Position numbers and translations under genes: made by a program. Source: Aporrectodea caliginosa (Eukaryota > Annelida > Clitellata > Crassiclitellata > Lumbricidae). Taken from it: a DNA stretch of 64,000 nt. The notes below the pieces were generated by a model. It was not told the DNA's origin and made no database searches. It saw nothing but the letters and a program-made list of their open reading frames with translations. Of this stretch, positions 28,201 to 38,125 are shown in pieces. Location: positions 248,001 to 312,000 of the forward strand of contig JACEVL010000144.1 in NCBI GenBank assembly GCA_020284085.1, read 5' to 3'. The stretch's first letter is position 1, and every line of letters starts with the position of its first letter.

Positions 28201-31200
28201 CAGGAGGCTAAGAAAGGTCATGCACAGGTGGTTTAAGGTCTAGATGATTTCAATCAGGGAATATTATGTCGTGGTGGTTTGAGGTCAACAGTTGATTTGA
28301 GCTTCTTCTCCCCATGAGTCGACTTAGACCTTTACCTGTTGTGTTTCTATCATCACACACTCTTACGACACTGTTCTGCGCAGATTTTTATTCGCTAATT
28401 ATAACAATTGAATTATTACTTGTCACCATGATTGTGCACATGATTAACAGTGTATCGACTCCAATAAATTTGATTTGATTTTTTGTAAGGCCAGGAGTTG
28501 AGTTAAATAAGATCATCTGTGTTCTTATAGATTGTATATATAGTTAGGTTACAGACCAGGTTAACCAGAGGTCAAGGTTCAGTTGTATATAGGGTTACAT
28601 TGTTGGTCTGGTTGCTTTACACTTTATTCACGAGCTGCATTGGTGTCCAAGTCGCTTTTAGTACACTCTCATCATTTAAGTGTTAATGGGTTACACTGAA
28701 CTGGTTTAAGTTCTGATTTCTGATGTGCTACAGAATGCTTGTTAACAGTTAATATCAACAACACTAATAACACTTGGGTCTATCCCCCGCTATCTTTGTG
28801 ATTCAATTCGCTGACCCCTTTCGGCTGCCTCTGGTTGCTCACTCCACTCTTTAGACCGGCATGACCTTGTACCTGGGTCACAGACTACTACTGCCCAGCA
28901 TCGTGCCTATGCATCTGTCGGTCCTATGCTCTGAATGACTTCTCTGATTCGATCTGTGATCTTAGCTGGTGGGTATTGCAGTCTCCTCATTGTCTCAAGA
29001 CATTTCTTTTCTCACAGGTCTCTGCACTGGGAGCGCCTCTGATTGGGTATTACGGTATTGTGGTATGGAATGGCCTTCCTCTTGAGATGTGCCTGTTCCC
29101 TAGGTCACTCTGACACATTCTATAAGTGCTTGAAAACTGTTCTTTTTGACTGTGCTGGAGTCAGGAGCATCTCTGAGTAGTTTCCTTGAAGAGGCTTATC
29201 TAACTGTTCATAAGTTTTGTTTGTGTCACTCTCCAGTCACATATTTTAGTCCTCAGCAAGATATGAATTGGGTATTGTTGTTTATGTTTTGGTTTTAGAT
29301 TATGATATTGAATTTGTACCACATAACAAGAACTCAACAAAAGCTCAACTTTATTGTGTGGAAATTTTCTGATTTATGATAGGAACTTTAGCATTTGGAT
29401 CTGGTTAAGGCTAGCTATTATGTTGGAGAATGGTGCTAATTACATACAACTTGTCAGTTTTCTTGTACTGCAGCGAATAATATGATGAACTTTGGTGACT
29501 TTTATTCTAGGGATCTTCTGATTCGAAGAAAGTTTAATGAAAACCCAGTGTTATGGGACATCATGGATTTCTTATGTACAGGTAAACCTATTTTTCTGAA
29601 GAGTCTTTTGTGTTGCGTAAAATAGTGTATCGTGACTCATATCATAATTGCACATTTTCTGCTTTCTTTCATGAATTGATTTCAGTTGTTTGACTAGAAG
29701 ATCCTTGGATTAATTTTATTGTATTTGTCAGCTGATCTTCTTTGGAACACATGGAAGGTGTGGGCCCAGTGCGATAATTGTGGGCGGGGATGGGTAGCAC
29801 ACGGTTGTTTGGGATTTGCATGACACGGTTGGAGTGAACACTGGTCAGCAGATGTGGTTGCAAAAAGTATGTGTAGGAGTGTTTTGTGCTGACATGCAGT
29901 GCATTCAAATTTCAACCTTTGAGCCATTAGACGATTGGTGTCCTCCAAAGTGTTTACAACCATGGTTCATGCCTTGTCTCCTCACGCATTGATTATTGTA
30001 ACTCTGTACTAATTGGGCTTCCTAAGGTTCGCCTGTTCTCTGTGCAATCTGTCTTAAACGCTGCAGCCAGACTTATTGCACGTCTTCCTCGGTACTCTCA
30101 CATCTCCACAATAATACATGACTAATGATCTTCACTGGCTCCCTCTCTCGGCTAGAATCAAGTACAAGATCCTGCTCCTAGTTACTAAGTCCCAGCAGGG
30201 CTTGGCTTCTAGGTACCTTTGTGACTTAATGTGTAAGCCACTATCTGCACGTTCTTGCCCTCTTCGTTCTGCTGACCGGCTTGATCTTTTCGTACCTCGG
30301 TCGCGAACCTCATTAACCCAGCATCGGGCTTTCGCTGTAGTGGGTCCATCAATATGGAATGACCTTCCCTCTGCAATTCGTAGCAGGATTCTGGAGGGGA
30401 TTTCACTGCATCTCTTCGTTGCTAAAAGACCTTTCTCTTTTCTCGGGCCTGTCATGCTGAGAGCGCTTCTGAATAGCTCTGCTGTGAGAAGCGCTTTACA
30501 AATGTTCAGATTAGATTAGTTTAGATTAGATAGATTTGTCAGAAATGGATCTTTAATGTTTCATGGATAATTTGTAAAAGGTGTCTTCTAAATAAAGTTG
30601 TATACAAGATTGCTTCTGTGGAGACTGCACCTCAGCCGTGTTTACAGTGCAAATCTGGTAATAGTTTAAGAAACATTGTATCATTATGTTTTATTTTTTA
30701 ATTGCTTGTGTTATTTGCAGGCCCTGGTGCTATGAGGATCTGCTCGAGTTTGCTTCGGGGTGTCATGGCAACGCTTCTAACCCAGTGGGAGAGTTCACGT
30801 GAGAAGGCAGCAAGCAGCCAACCACAGCAGTTGGATATCACTCGAAGAGTTCTAGAATTAATGCGAAAAGTACGTATCAAACAGCATTCTGCTCTATGGA
30901 GCAGGTAATGTTTGGTAAATAGGTAAGTAAGGGTAGTCAGTACACAATCAGTAAACAATTTTATGCTATAACTTTTTATCCTTTCATGAAGAAAGCAAAA
31001 TGTTTACTCGTTGTGTGCACTTAAATAAGTCTTAGGATTCAGTAAGCCAACAGAGGGAAAGGAATTGAGGTTAGAAATCAGTTAATTCATAAATGCATGT
31101 AAGTGTTCAGCTGTAATTGAATAATCACACAAAGTTAGAATTGTCATAGTCAATCATTAATGCTATAAAGATATTTAACATTTTCTAGGGTTTAGGATCT

Positions 31201-34200
31201 GTGGGTTAATTCTTGTCTTCATACAAAGGGGCATGGAATTTGCAATGAATGAACATTTATTTGGATTTAGCATAAATTGTAGGCTATCATAGGCCAATTT
31301 AGGACAGGCTTATAAAGATTTGTAGAACTTGCTAGGTTATCCTATAACTAATGGAATGTATTTTGAAACTCTTCTATCACATTTATTGTCAAGAGTGAGA
31401 ACTAGAACTAACATCTGTCGATTTTTTACTATTGTTTTCTTCTTAAAAGTGAATTGCTGTCAATAGTTGAGAGTTTCATAGTGGCTGTATATTATTTTTG
31501 CTTAATCTAGGATGTGAATCGAAAGCCTCACATTTTTGAATTTTTTAAAACTTCTTTCTGGCAGTTGTGCATTCAATAATTGATGACTTCATAACCTCAC
31601 TTCCTTTATGAATTTAAAATCAAATGAAGCTAAAGTGGGAAGCATTTGGAAGTAGTTGTTCATAATCATAATCATATCTATTTAACCCTATGACGCACAC
31701 CTGGGGTCCATTGGACCCCATCGATGAAACTTCCTTGAATAGCTACGTTGATACAAATAGTAAAAATCTGAAATAATTCAAATTCCTCAGCAATTCATCC
31801 CTCTACATGTATGAATTAATTGGAAAAGTTTAGTATTCTTGGTTCAATTATAAAAAAATAAGAAAGACACCTAGGGCATATTTAGCACACCTGGGGTCCA
31901 ACAGACCCCAGGCTGTAACATTGATAGGACCATCGACTATAACATATTCCAGGCTATGTTACATACAAAGATACACACATACTTACATACAGACACATGC
32001 ATACATACATACATACATACATACATTCATACATACATACAAACAAGCATACACACATACATACATACATCCATTTATACACACACATATATATATATAT
32101 ACATTTAAAAATACATCCATACATATATACATGTACATGCATACATTCATATACACACATACAAATATATACATGCATAAATACATACATACATAGATAC
32201 ATACATACATAATAATATCCAGACATGTTGCATACACACATACATATACGCATATATGTATACATACATACCAATATGTACATGTATAAATGCATATGCA
32301 TTAGGCACACATTCAAATACATACATATATACATGCATACATACATACATACATACATACATACATTTAGACATATATGCATAAATGCATGCATACATGC
32401 ATATATGCATGTATACGTACATCCATACATAGATCCATCCCTGCATTATAGCTGCATGCAAAAGTACATACGTACATACATACATACATACATACATACA
32501 TACATACATACATACATACATGCATGCATTCATCTATAAATGCATACACACATACATACACACACATATATATCATATACACATGCCTATATAAATCCAT
32601 ACATATATACATGTACATGCAAACATGCATGTATACAGTACTACACACACATACATACAAGTGAATACATGCATACATATCCATACATGCATGCATACTT
32701 ACATACATACATATATACATACAGATATTCAACCATACATATATGCATGAGCACATACATACAAGTACATTCAAGCATACACACATACATATATCCATTC
32801 ATCTATACATAATAATAATAATAATATCTTTTCTTTAATTTAGCGCCTGACAAACGTACATACATGCATGCATACTTACATACATACATACATACATGCA
32901 TACATAGCCTACATGCACATATATACATCCATGCATATATGCATGTATATGCATGCATCCATGCACACACATACATACAAATACATGCATGAATACATGC
33001 ATGCATACGTACATCCATACATAGATCCATCCCTGCATACAAAAGTACATACGTACATACATACCTACATACAGACATACATACATGCATGCATGCATAT
33101 ATACATAGATACATACATACATACATACATAAATACGTACATACATACATACATGCATACATAGATACATAGATACATCATACATACATACATACATACA
33201 TACATTGATGCATATATACATAGATACATATATACATACATGCATACATGCATATATACACAGATACATACATATGTACATTCTATTATACCCGTGTTAT
33301 CGGCGGGGTCTATTGGACCCCAGGTGTGCTAAATGTGTTGGCCAGGAATGTGTGCGTCATAGGGTTAAGGACTTTTGGAGTAAAACTCGTCAGAGACACT
33401 TGCTCTGACAACTTACACTGATCAAGGAGAATGGTTTCCACTACAAGTGGATTAGAGGAAAAGAAAGACCAAGAAACTTATGTTGCAAGTCCTGGAATAT
33501 GTTCACTACTCAGCAATGTGGCATTGTGGAAGTTTTGCTGAAGGAATAAAATGATCACGTTGTGCTGTTCTGGGGTGCAGAGATCTGTTGCTGAAAACAT
33601 GTCAACTTTCAGTGACTACATGGGACTGTTTGTTTATATAGATAACCAACTGTGAAACATGAACAAAAATGTTGCCCATCTTTCTTGTTGCTTTGTTTGC
33701 CATTTCCTTTTACACGAAGATTGTTTCGTTTTAACAGTTGTTTGACCTATTAACTTTAGGGTCAAATGCTACCTGAACCACTGTGCTACACCGGTGACAT
33801 TTTGCAATTCCTAACGCCTTATGAAGTCTATGTGCTTCTACTCAACATCTGGAGATACATGAAGGTATCTTTCACTTCTAGCAGTAATTTTGTAGATGCT
33901 AAGTAGTGCCTTTTGAAGTATGCAACTGTGATTGTTTGGCTACATTTTTAAATATCACAAAATAAAAATGTTGAATCGTAATTTTCTGTCTCACTTTTGA
34001 AATATGAGACATTTTTAAACGTTTTAAAGTAATTTTTCCAGAATGGCAGTTGAAAATCTGTATGTGCCATTTCACTGCTGTGATGTATGTAAGTGTAATA
34101 GAAGGATGAGATATTTAAACTACAGCCAGTGTAGAGGGCTTTTAAACAAATAAAGTAAACACACTTAGGCTGGTACGACAGTGGTACGTGCCATCATTCT

Positions 34201-35742
34201 GTAAATTCTGTAAATTACTATGGGAAAGTGATTTTTTTGAACTTTGTAACAAACATTTGTTTCTTGTGCATTGGCTTTTCAGGAAAATGCAGTTTTGCCT
34301 CCCTCAAAGTTACAGACAAGTGAGTGCCTATCATTGCAACACAATAAATTACACTGCTTTCGTATGAACTAGTCATGGTTTGAGTTTAGAGGAACTATCA
34401 TGGAAATGCTCATAAAATAATTGCAGCAATTACATTTTATGTATTGTGAGAAATTCAAAAAATTTCAGTTGACACATTTTAATGTTTGTGAAATTTATAT
34501 TTTCAAACGAGAAGAAAATCTTGCCATAATGGTAATTATAATTAGATAGATATAATGGTAATTATAATTAGATATATAATTATATAGAGCCACTTTAAAA
34601 AACTAATTGGGGTGCTCCCTTTTCTAGCCTATATTATGTTAAATGTTATTAAGAGCAGAAATTTCATCAATAAGCAAAACAATGCACAGAAAACTATAAG
34701 TCACCATTGGCGAGCATGTGCACACACATGGGGCCCAGTCAATGGATTCCCATCCATTGTTGACACACGACATTATATTCAGAGTCTTCGGACCAATGCG
34801 CATTGATAGATTGAATAATGCCACCACCCAGCAGTCATGTCATAGTGGAAGATGACACACACCTGGCTATCCCTTAAGCCACCAGATGCATGTAGAACAG
34901 ATATTCGTCACCTGCCCGTTGGTACTTCAAAGCATCGACAGTTGCTATTGGTTGAAGCAGTGATTAGTTCAGGGGAGCATCCATAAAGCACGTCCGCAAT
35001 GAGGGGAAGGGAGGGTCATCCAAATGCGGAGAAGGAGGGACTATGACCAGTGCGGACGTCCGCACCTAAATTCAGTACATAGAGGGCTAGTTATTTCAGC
35101 ACAACCTGATTTAGTTTCTTCATCTAATACACCATAGTGTACTAATCAGACCATATACTGCCTTATGGACAGGCAGATTTGAATCTATTAGTGGAGGTTT
35201 ATCTGGATCATCAGCCGGCTATATGGCCAGCCAGGTTCCCTGCTTGACATACTTTCATCCTGCAATTTACTTCATCAGCCACTCTAACCTTTGTGTCCCG
35301 ATGCTAGCATTTAAAGAGTCTATGGATTACTCCACATAGCTAGGTTAGTGGACTCTGCAGCATCAAAGCACTGCTTCACGCCCCTTTGTTCATTTGTTTT
35401 GGCATGTGGATGTCCACAAAGGGTAGGGGAGGGTACGGCTAGATGCGGACAAAGGGGAAGGAGGGTCCAGGTAGGTCATTTTCTGTGGGCATCCTATATG
35501 GACGACCTCAAGCTTTTCAGAAAGCTTTCTCGTTTTGATTGGAATGTAAGTGCATTTAGTTGTGTTGTTAAGTATTGTTCATATAGATAATCTGACTATA
35601 ATTATGATACTGTAGTTTTTGCTTTGCAGGTTGCCATCCAAAATTCATGGACATAATTCACTCGATCCTTCACAGCCATATAGATCGCCTTGGTCATCTC
35701 TACCCTATGTTCTTCACCACTGTTCAGCCATCAACGAGTTGA
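13296..35742 (+). CDS. INTS5: Integrator complex subunit 5
   Basis: A 21-exon gene: 13296-13494, 14074-14177, 14908-15062, 15412-15504, 15900-16086, 16608-16749, 17218-17293, 18467-18567, 19054-19121, 20508-20644, 21542-21650, 22545-22735, 23357-23553, 26584-26702, 27277-27468, 27957-28183, 29511-29581, 30721-30869, 33760-33864, 34283-34319, 35630-35742 (stop TGA). All phases agree; total 924 codons with stop (human about 1019 aa). Integrator is the nuclear complex that cleaves snRNA and paused Pol II transcripts; INTS5 is a helical scaffold subunit. Diagnostic strings: RHSPHFDWVVAHIG, TTIITRVLLCGLKD, SSVVGILSHMA, LVFHAGVIGQGLK, LLLEAIWMCSC, ICSSLLRGVMATLLTQWE, HSILHSHIDRLG. The start is unsettled: ATG 13257 is in frame just upstream (adds 13 codons), but 13283-13295 looks like a splice acceptor, so a short upstream start exon is likelier. 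Intron 13 uses a GC donor. The human block between the QKF-like segment and the final helix seems shortened at the exon 20/21 junction. Confidence 0.93.
14270..14679. mobile_element. Repeat family P, copy A (about 400-bp TIR element) in INTS5 intron 2
   Basis: Starts with ATACAGCCCGTAAAAACAAAG and TTTACTATATCCATCTAG, and ends AAACTAGATGGATAATAAA, so CCATCTAG/CTAGATGG form inverted termini. Copy B at 25774-26176 is closely similar over its length and copy C at 58457-58660 is truncated. No ORF. The superfamily is not assignable by eye. Confidence 0.75.
17900..18440 (+). mobile_element. LINE family A, 3' end (RT C-terminus plus (ACTT)n tail), INTS5 intron 7
   Basis: The + reading has RFEVLMRRLIRYHYLP, then FEQLCTKADSRLFSSI, GHVLHELLPQ and ending FITRMIYKV. 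This is the C-terminal block of a non-LTR RT polyprotein. It is followed by ACACCAAAGTGCGATTAGCA and AATAAAGAATATACTTACTT(ACTT)n. The tetranucleotide tail stops about 28 nt before INTS5 exon 8, leaving little native intron before the acceptor. It is 5'-truncated. Confidence 0.85.
21290..21541 (-). mobile_element. LINE family B, RT C-terminus, abutting INTS5 exon 11
   Basis: The minus strand reads RTFSVVGPSTWNGLPLELRL, then FFSHLKTVLFGHA and ends GSASE-stop, the C-terminal block of a CR1/L2-like RT polyprotein. The stop is followed by AGTTTTCTTGAAGGGGCGCT on that strand. The relic lies in INTS5 intron 10 and reaches close to the exon 11 acceptor, so the native acceptor tract is short. Confidence 0.85.
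22320..22387. mobile_element. TTAA-flanked miniature inverted repeat, 68 bp, INTS5 intron 11
   Basis: Bounded by TTAA at 22320-22323 and 22384-22387. Inner ends are CCCTTATGATGAACTGC and GCTCGTCGTTAAAGGG. Matches the elements at 2453, 27625, 28622 and 46180. The shared core TGCATTGG...CACTTTTAGTA lies between the inverted arms. Confidence 0.75.
23621..25553 (+). mobile_element. Complete 1.93-kb DNA transposon in INTS5 intron 13 (8-bp TSD, about 140-bp TIRs)
   Basis: The 8-bp direct repeat GTAACCAT flanks it at 23613-23620 and 25554-25561. Left end TAGTGTGGCCCAAA and right end TTTGGGCCACCCTA are inverted. The inverted similarity extends inward through GCTCCACAAGGCTGCCCTTG (23671 onward; inverted at about 25500-25520) and TTTAGAGGTCGCGCC (inverted near 25427). 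Inside, 24660-25175 (+) encodes a broken protein. It ends in a block with VVNDCAERGVALI and DESQKQYLLQ, which resembles the C-terminal block of a family of transposon-associated proteins seen across animals. An upstream fragment starts near 24193. In-frame stops show it is inactive. The 8-bp duplication fits hAT, P, Merlin, Sola1 or Zisupton elements; I cannot choose. Confidence 0.85.
24660..25178 (+). pseudogene. Decayed transposon-encoded protein within the INTS5 intron 13 element
   Basis: Open from about 24660 to a TGA at 24978-24980, then continued in another frame through VVNDCAERGVALI and DESQKQYLLQLDS to about 25175. The VNDxAERGVxLI...DExQKQxLLQ pattern is familiar from repeat-derived predicted proteins in invertebrates. 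Function is presumably transposition, but no catalytic residues could be identified. Confidence 0.6.
25774..26176. mobile_element. Repeat family P, copy B, carrying a 38-bp perfect palindrome
   Basis: Same ends and body as copy A at 14270-14679 (ACTATATCCATCTAG ... CTAGATGGATA), in INTS5 intron 13 just downstream of the DNA transposon. The internal stretch that in copy A reads about GACTGCGGCCAATCACAACG is replaced by a palindrome at 25893-25930. Confidence 0.75.
25893..25930. repeat. Perfect 38-bp palindrome
   Basis: The 19-base arms meet without a spacer at 25911/25912. Left arm starts CGATATCTATATTTAGAA and the right arm is its exact reverse complement. It would form a spacer-free cruciform. 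Confidence 0.95.
26305..26395 (+). repeat. Short tandem repeat of about 18 bp
   Basis: Five imperfect copies of CTCAAGAGATGGTCTCCA, one of them shortened to CATGATGGTCTCCA. Lies in INTS5 intron 13, about 190 bp before exon 14. Confidence 0.9.
27625..28690. mobile_element. Two further copies of the miniature TTAA-type repeat (27625-27695 and 28622-28690)
   Basis: Both share ATGAGCTGCATTGG / CGAGCTGCATTGG and CACTTTTAGTACA / CGCTTTTAGTACA with the 68-bp element at 22320. Terminal TTAA motifs are degraded. The two copies lie in introns 15 and 16 of INTS5, one on each side of exon 16. Confidence 0.65.
28760..29190 (+). mobile_element. LINE family B, RT C-terminal relic (+)
   Basis: The region 29060-29180 reads, with frameshifts, WNGLPLEMCLFPRSL, FYKCLKTVLFDCAGV and SISE-stop, followed by the family tail TTTCCTTGAAGAGGC. 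Upstream sequence to about 28760 is compatible with the preceding RT residues. In INTS5 intron 16; non-functional. Confidence 0.75.
29955..30525 (+). mobile_element. CR1/L2-like LINE RT C-terminus (+), INTS5 intron 17
   Basis: Reads NDLHWLPLSARIKYKILLLV, LASRYLCDLM, then [20 protein letters not shown] and a final block ending ALQMFRLD. The preceding DNA (29965-30110) encodes a broken block corresponding to the RxDYCNSLL-AARLI stretch. The HWLP...GPxxWNDLP order is diagnostic. This is the longest intact LINE reading in the window (about 133 codons) but lacks the RT catalytic core. Confidence 0.88.
31682..33367. mobile_element. piggyBac-like TTAA element swollen by an (ACAT)n microsatellite, INTS5 intron 18
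   Basis: Ends are TTAACCCTATGACGCACAC (31682) and GTGTGCGTCATAGGGTTAA (to 33367), exact inverted repeats flanked by TTAA. Sub-terminal palindromes CCTGGGGTCCATTGGACCCC (31700) and a matching GGGGTCTATTGGACCCCAGG (33305) follow. The middle, about 31965-33290, is nearly all ACAT/ATAC repeats with a short LINE-tail insert at about 32810-32855. The long Tyr/Met/Cys-rich and Thr/His-rich open frames here are repeat artefacts. Confidence 0.85.
31965..33290. repeat. (ACAT)n / (ATAC)n microsatellite, about 1.3 kb
   Basis: Continuous tetranucleotide repeats with interruptions (ATGC, ACAC, TATA variants). At 32806-32855 it is broken by (AAT)n plus GCGCCTGACAAACGTACAT, the minus-strand tail of the LINE/SINE family also seen at 43610. 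Confidence 0.95.
34628..34805. repeat. Dispersed repeat family D, copy 1 (INTS5 intron 20)
   Basis: Shares ATGTTAAATG, AAGAGCAGAAAT, CAATGCACAGA, AGTCACC, GGATTCCCAT and ATTCAGAGTCT in the same order with 47483-47665 in RPL19 intron 3. Diverged; no ORF; no termini defined. Confidence 0.6.
34976..35500. mobile_element. Possible MITE with GCGGACGTCCGC motifs, INTS5 intron 20
   Basis: GGGAGCATCCATAAAGCACG followed by GTCCGCAATGAGGGGAAGG at 34976-35020, a palindromic TGCGGACGTCCGCA near 35058, and related G-rich blocks (GATGCGGACAAAGGGGAAGG, GGGCATCCTATATGGACG) at 35430-35503. The two ends look related, but orientation and boundaries are unclear. Confidence 0.4.
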
Positions 35743-35773
35743 CTGTTTATTGTTGTTTATCTGTTGACAGTTT

Positions 35774-35898
35774 AATAAATCATAAACTTTGTTTGTGAAA
35801 TAAGATGCTTGCAAATGGTTATATGAAAGTTTTGATGAAAAGACATTTCAAAGATTTAGTGCATGACTTTTCTGTATCCATTGTTTGTCTGTAATAAA
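35774..35898 (+). terminator. INTS5 poly(A) signals
   Basis: AATAAA occurs at 35774-35779, only 31 nt after the INTS5 stop, and again at 35893-35898. Either could define the 3' end. The first would give an unusually short 3' UTR. Confidence 0.6.
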
Positions 35899-35899
35899 A

Positions 35900-36090
35900 C
35901 AATGCCACAGTAATATCCGGTTACAGGATTTCCTGGTGGTTGTATTTCTAAATTGGTAGTCTGTTCTCTAGACACATAAAGCTGATATCTTCCAGATGAA
36001 GTATTTAGCAAGTAGCGGTACTGTAGTCCTTCCATTCTGGTCCAGCATAGAGATTCTGTTGTAGCTGCCTCTGAATGTAGTCCACTGAAG
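35900..36090. other. INTS5 3' flank, no gene seen
   Basis: Unremarkable sequence between the second INTS5 poly(A) signal and the foldback element. Confidence 0.4.
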
Positions 36091-36094
36091 TGAC

Positions 36095-37161
36095 AAGCTT
36101 GGGATTTCAGAAAATGGAGAGTGGTCGCACTGGTGGTATTACCATCGACCTATGCTACGTCGTGTGAACGCACGTGGTGAAGGACCCCATTATAGAGTCA
36201 AATATTTACAAGAAGTTCTGAATTTTTTTACAGTTACTATGGCCCTATGGGACTTCAAAAATGGGTGGGTGTGGAGTCCATGACTCATCTATTTTGCTTG
36301 GACTCCAAATTTGGTGGTGTGATGCGTCCATTACTCCATGAATTCAGGCGTTAACAAAATCACTGGCAGGTAGTAAGCCCATTTGTGTTTTATGACAAAC
36401 GACTCGATAATGGGGGCCTTCACCACCTGTGTTCACGCGACGTAGTATACACGTCGATGGTAGTACCACCAGTGCGACCACTCCATTTTCTGAAATCCCA
36501 AGCTCTTGCCAGAAAAATCCCAAGATTGGCCGTAAGTGTACCAAAAAATCCCAAACTACTGAAAGGAAAATGTAATGAAATATGATATGTGATTTAACGA
36601 TCACAATTATTCACAAAAATCTCTAGCCAAGAACTGGCAAAGAAAAACCGGAGCATAACATTGAATTAACAAATTACGATCGTATCATATCGTACCTAGA
36701 GATTTATATAGCGCCTCTCTTGGGATTTTCCCCAAGATCATGGGATTTTGGGGTCGACTTCGGATTTTGGGATTTTGCATAGGAATCTTGGGATTTTTCT
36801 AAGGCCTACAGACTAGTTTTTACCATACTTTTCAACATTGGCAGCGAATCAGATTAGAAAAAACTCTCTCAGTGCTGCACTGTTTGTCTGAAGGACTTTA
36901 TTATTATTGTTACTTGTAAACATTGTAGTTTGTTAATTCAATGTTATTCTCCGGTTTATTCTGTGCCAGTTCTTAGCTAGACATTTTTGTGAATAACTAT
37001 GATTGCTAAAAGGCATTTCATATTTCATCATAACTTTTTTTCAATAACTTTGGATTTTTCATACACATTTTGGCCAAGGACTTACTTGCATTTTGGCCAA
37101 TCTTGGGATTGTCTTTCAAGAGCTTGGGATTTCAGAAAATGGAGAGTGGTCGCACTGGTGG
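36095..37161. mobile_element. Composite foldback/TIR element with three copies of one terminus
   Basis: The terminus AGCTTGGGATTTCAGAAAAT followed by GGAGAGTGGTCGCACTGGTG occurs at 36097-36137 (+), inverted at 36466-36505, and again direct at 37121-37161. The outer pair 36466-37161 delimits a 696-bp TIR element starting CCACCAGTGCGACCACTC. The first copy, with about 100 bp more (GACGTAG...ATAATGGGG), forms a foldback 36095-36505 with the second. No ORF of note. Confidence 0.75.
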
Positions 37162-37164
37162 AGC

Positions 37165-37600
37165 TCTAAGTAAGTAAGTATATTTTTTATTAAGCCAATT
37201 TGCTAATCGCACTTTGGTGTACATCATGAAGTATATAATCACGAATAAATCATCCTAATAATAAATGTTTTGTGTGCCTGCAACAGGTAGAATTCTGTCA
37301 TGTTTACGAGGACGTTGAGCATATACTGCAGTTTTAATTGGGGGTGGGAGTAGGTCATGTAGAACATGGCCTGGATCTACACGAGCAGCACCGACCTCTT
37401 CGAAGAAGCGGGTGTCAGAACTCTGGCATAGTTGTTCGAGACTGATTTCGGGCTGGTATCGCATGGACGCGGGATCAATTCCCGCTACCCTCCAAAGGTC
37501 GACTCAGGCTTTCATTCGCCAAATGGCGTTCGTAAAATGAGCAGTAGGACGTGATGGGCGCCGTGCATGGCTGCCAAACAGTTAAATTTGATTTATTTAA
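37165..37600 (-). mobile_element. LINE family A, 3' end, minus strand
   Basis: Minus reading: RYQPEISLEQLCQSSDTRFF, GHVLHDLLPPP and PRKHDRILPVAG, then TGTACACCAAAGTGCGATTAGC and the (ACTT)n tail at 37165-37180. Homologous to the + copy at 17900-18440. 5'-truncated. Confidence 0.85.
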
Positions 37601-38005
37601 TAACTTGTGATAATCCGTTCATACTATGAATTGTATTCATACGGCGGTGTGTCAGTGTCAGATGAAATAATAAACGAAGATTATTATATTTATAATTGTG
37701 TCTTATAGTCAGCAATTCGTTTACTAAAGGCTTATGGCGTTCTTGGAAATTGAACGTAGGCCCTGTTTTCCAGTTTTGATATTTATTTAAATAAATATCT
37801 GGTTTGCTAGTATTGTCTGTAGTCAAACTCAAACACGACTCAAACTGCATCGGAACTACGAGTGACAGCTGATTCCTATCAGCACTGAAATAATAGAGCA
37901 ATTTGTTCAGATGACAGCTTAAAATGCTAGAATTAAAGTGTGGAAATTTAAACTATTTCAAAAGTTCGGACGCAATTTGACCCCTCATAAACTTTTGGAT
38001 CCGTC
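37601..38005. other. Intergenic, no feature recognised
   Basis: AT-rich DNA with a 102-codon minus-strand open frame lacking motifs I recognise. Confidence 0.3.
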
Positions 38006-38125
38006 ACTGGCGCCGACCACGCCGCGCCGCGCGCCGCCGCCGCCGATTTTTGTTGGTCGGCGGCGCGCCGCCGCCGACCATAAATGACACGGCGCGCCGC
38101 CGCCGACACTATGAAGTCGGCGCAG
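38006..38125. repeat. GC-rich (CGCCGAC-type) hairpin block
   Basis: About 110 bp almost entirely of CGCCG/GGCGG words: GGCGCCGACCACGCC and GCCGCCGCCGCCGATTTTTG, then the inverted GGTCGGCGGCGCGCCGCCG and again GGCGCGCCGCCGCCGAC. The arms around TTTTTGTT (38046-38053) are inverted repeats able to form a strong stem-loop. Base composition is very different from its surroundings. Confidence 0.85.

Noticed and set aside
31921..33408. Many open frames of 60-158 codons on both strands
   Set aside because: They are translations of the (ACAT)n microsatellite (Tyr-Ile-His-Thr or Cys-Met-Tyr-Val patterns), with no protein signal.
35512..35536. Possible 25-nt INTS5 microexon between CTTTTCAG and GTAAGT
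   Set aside because: In the frame demanded by neighbouring exons it contains a stop (TGA), and joining exon 20 directly to exon 21 keeps phase and homology.
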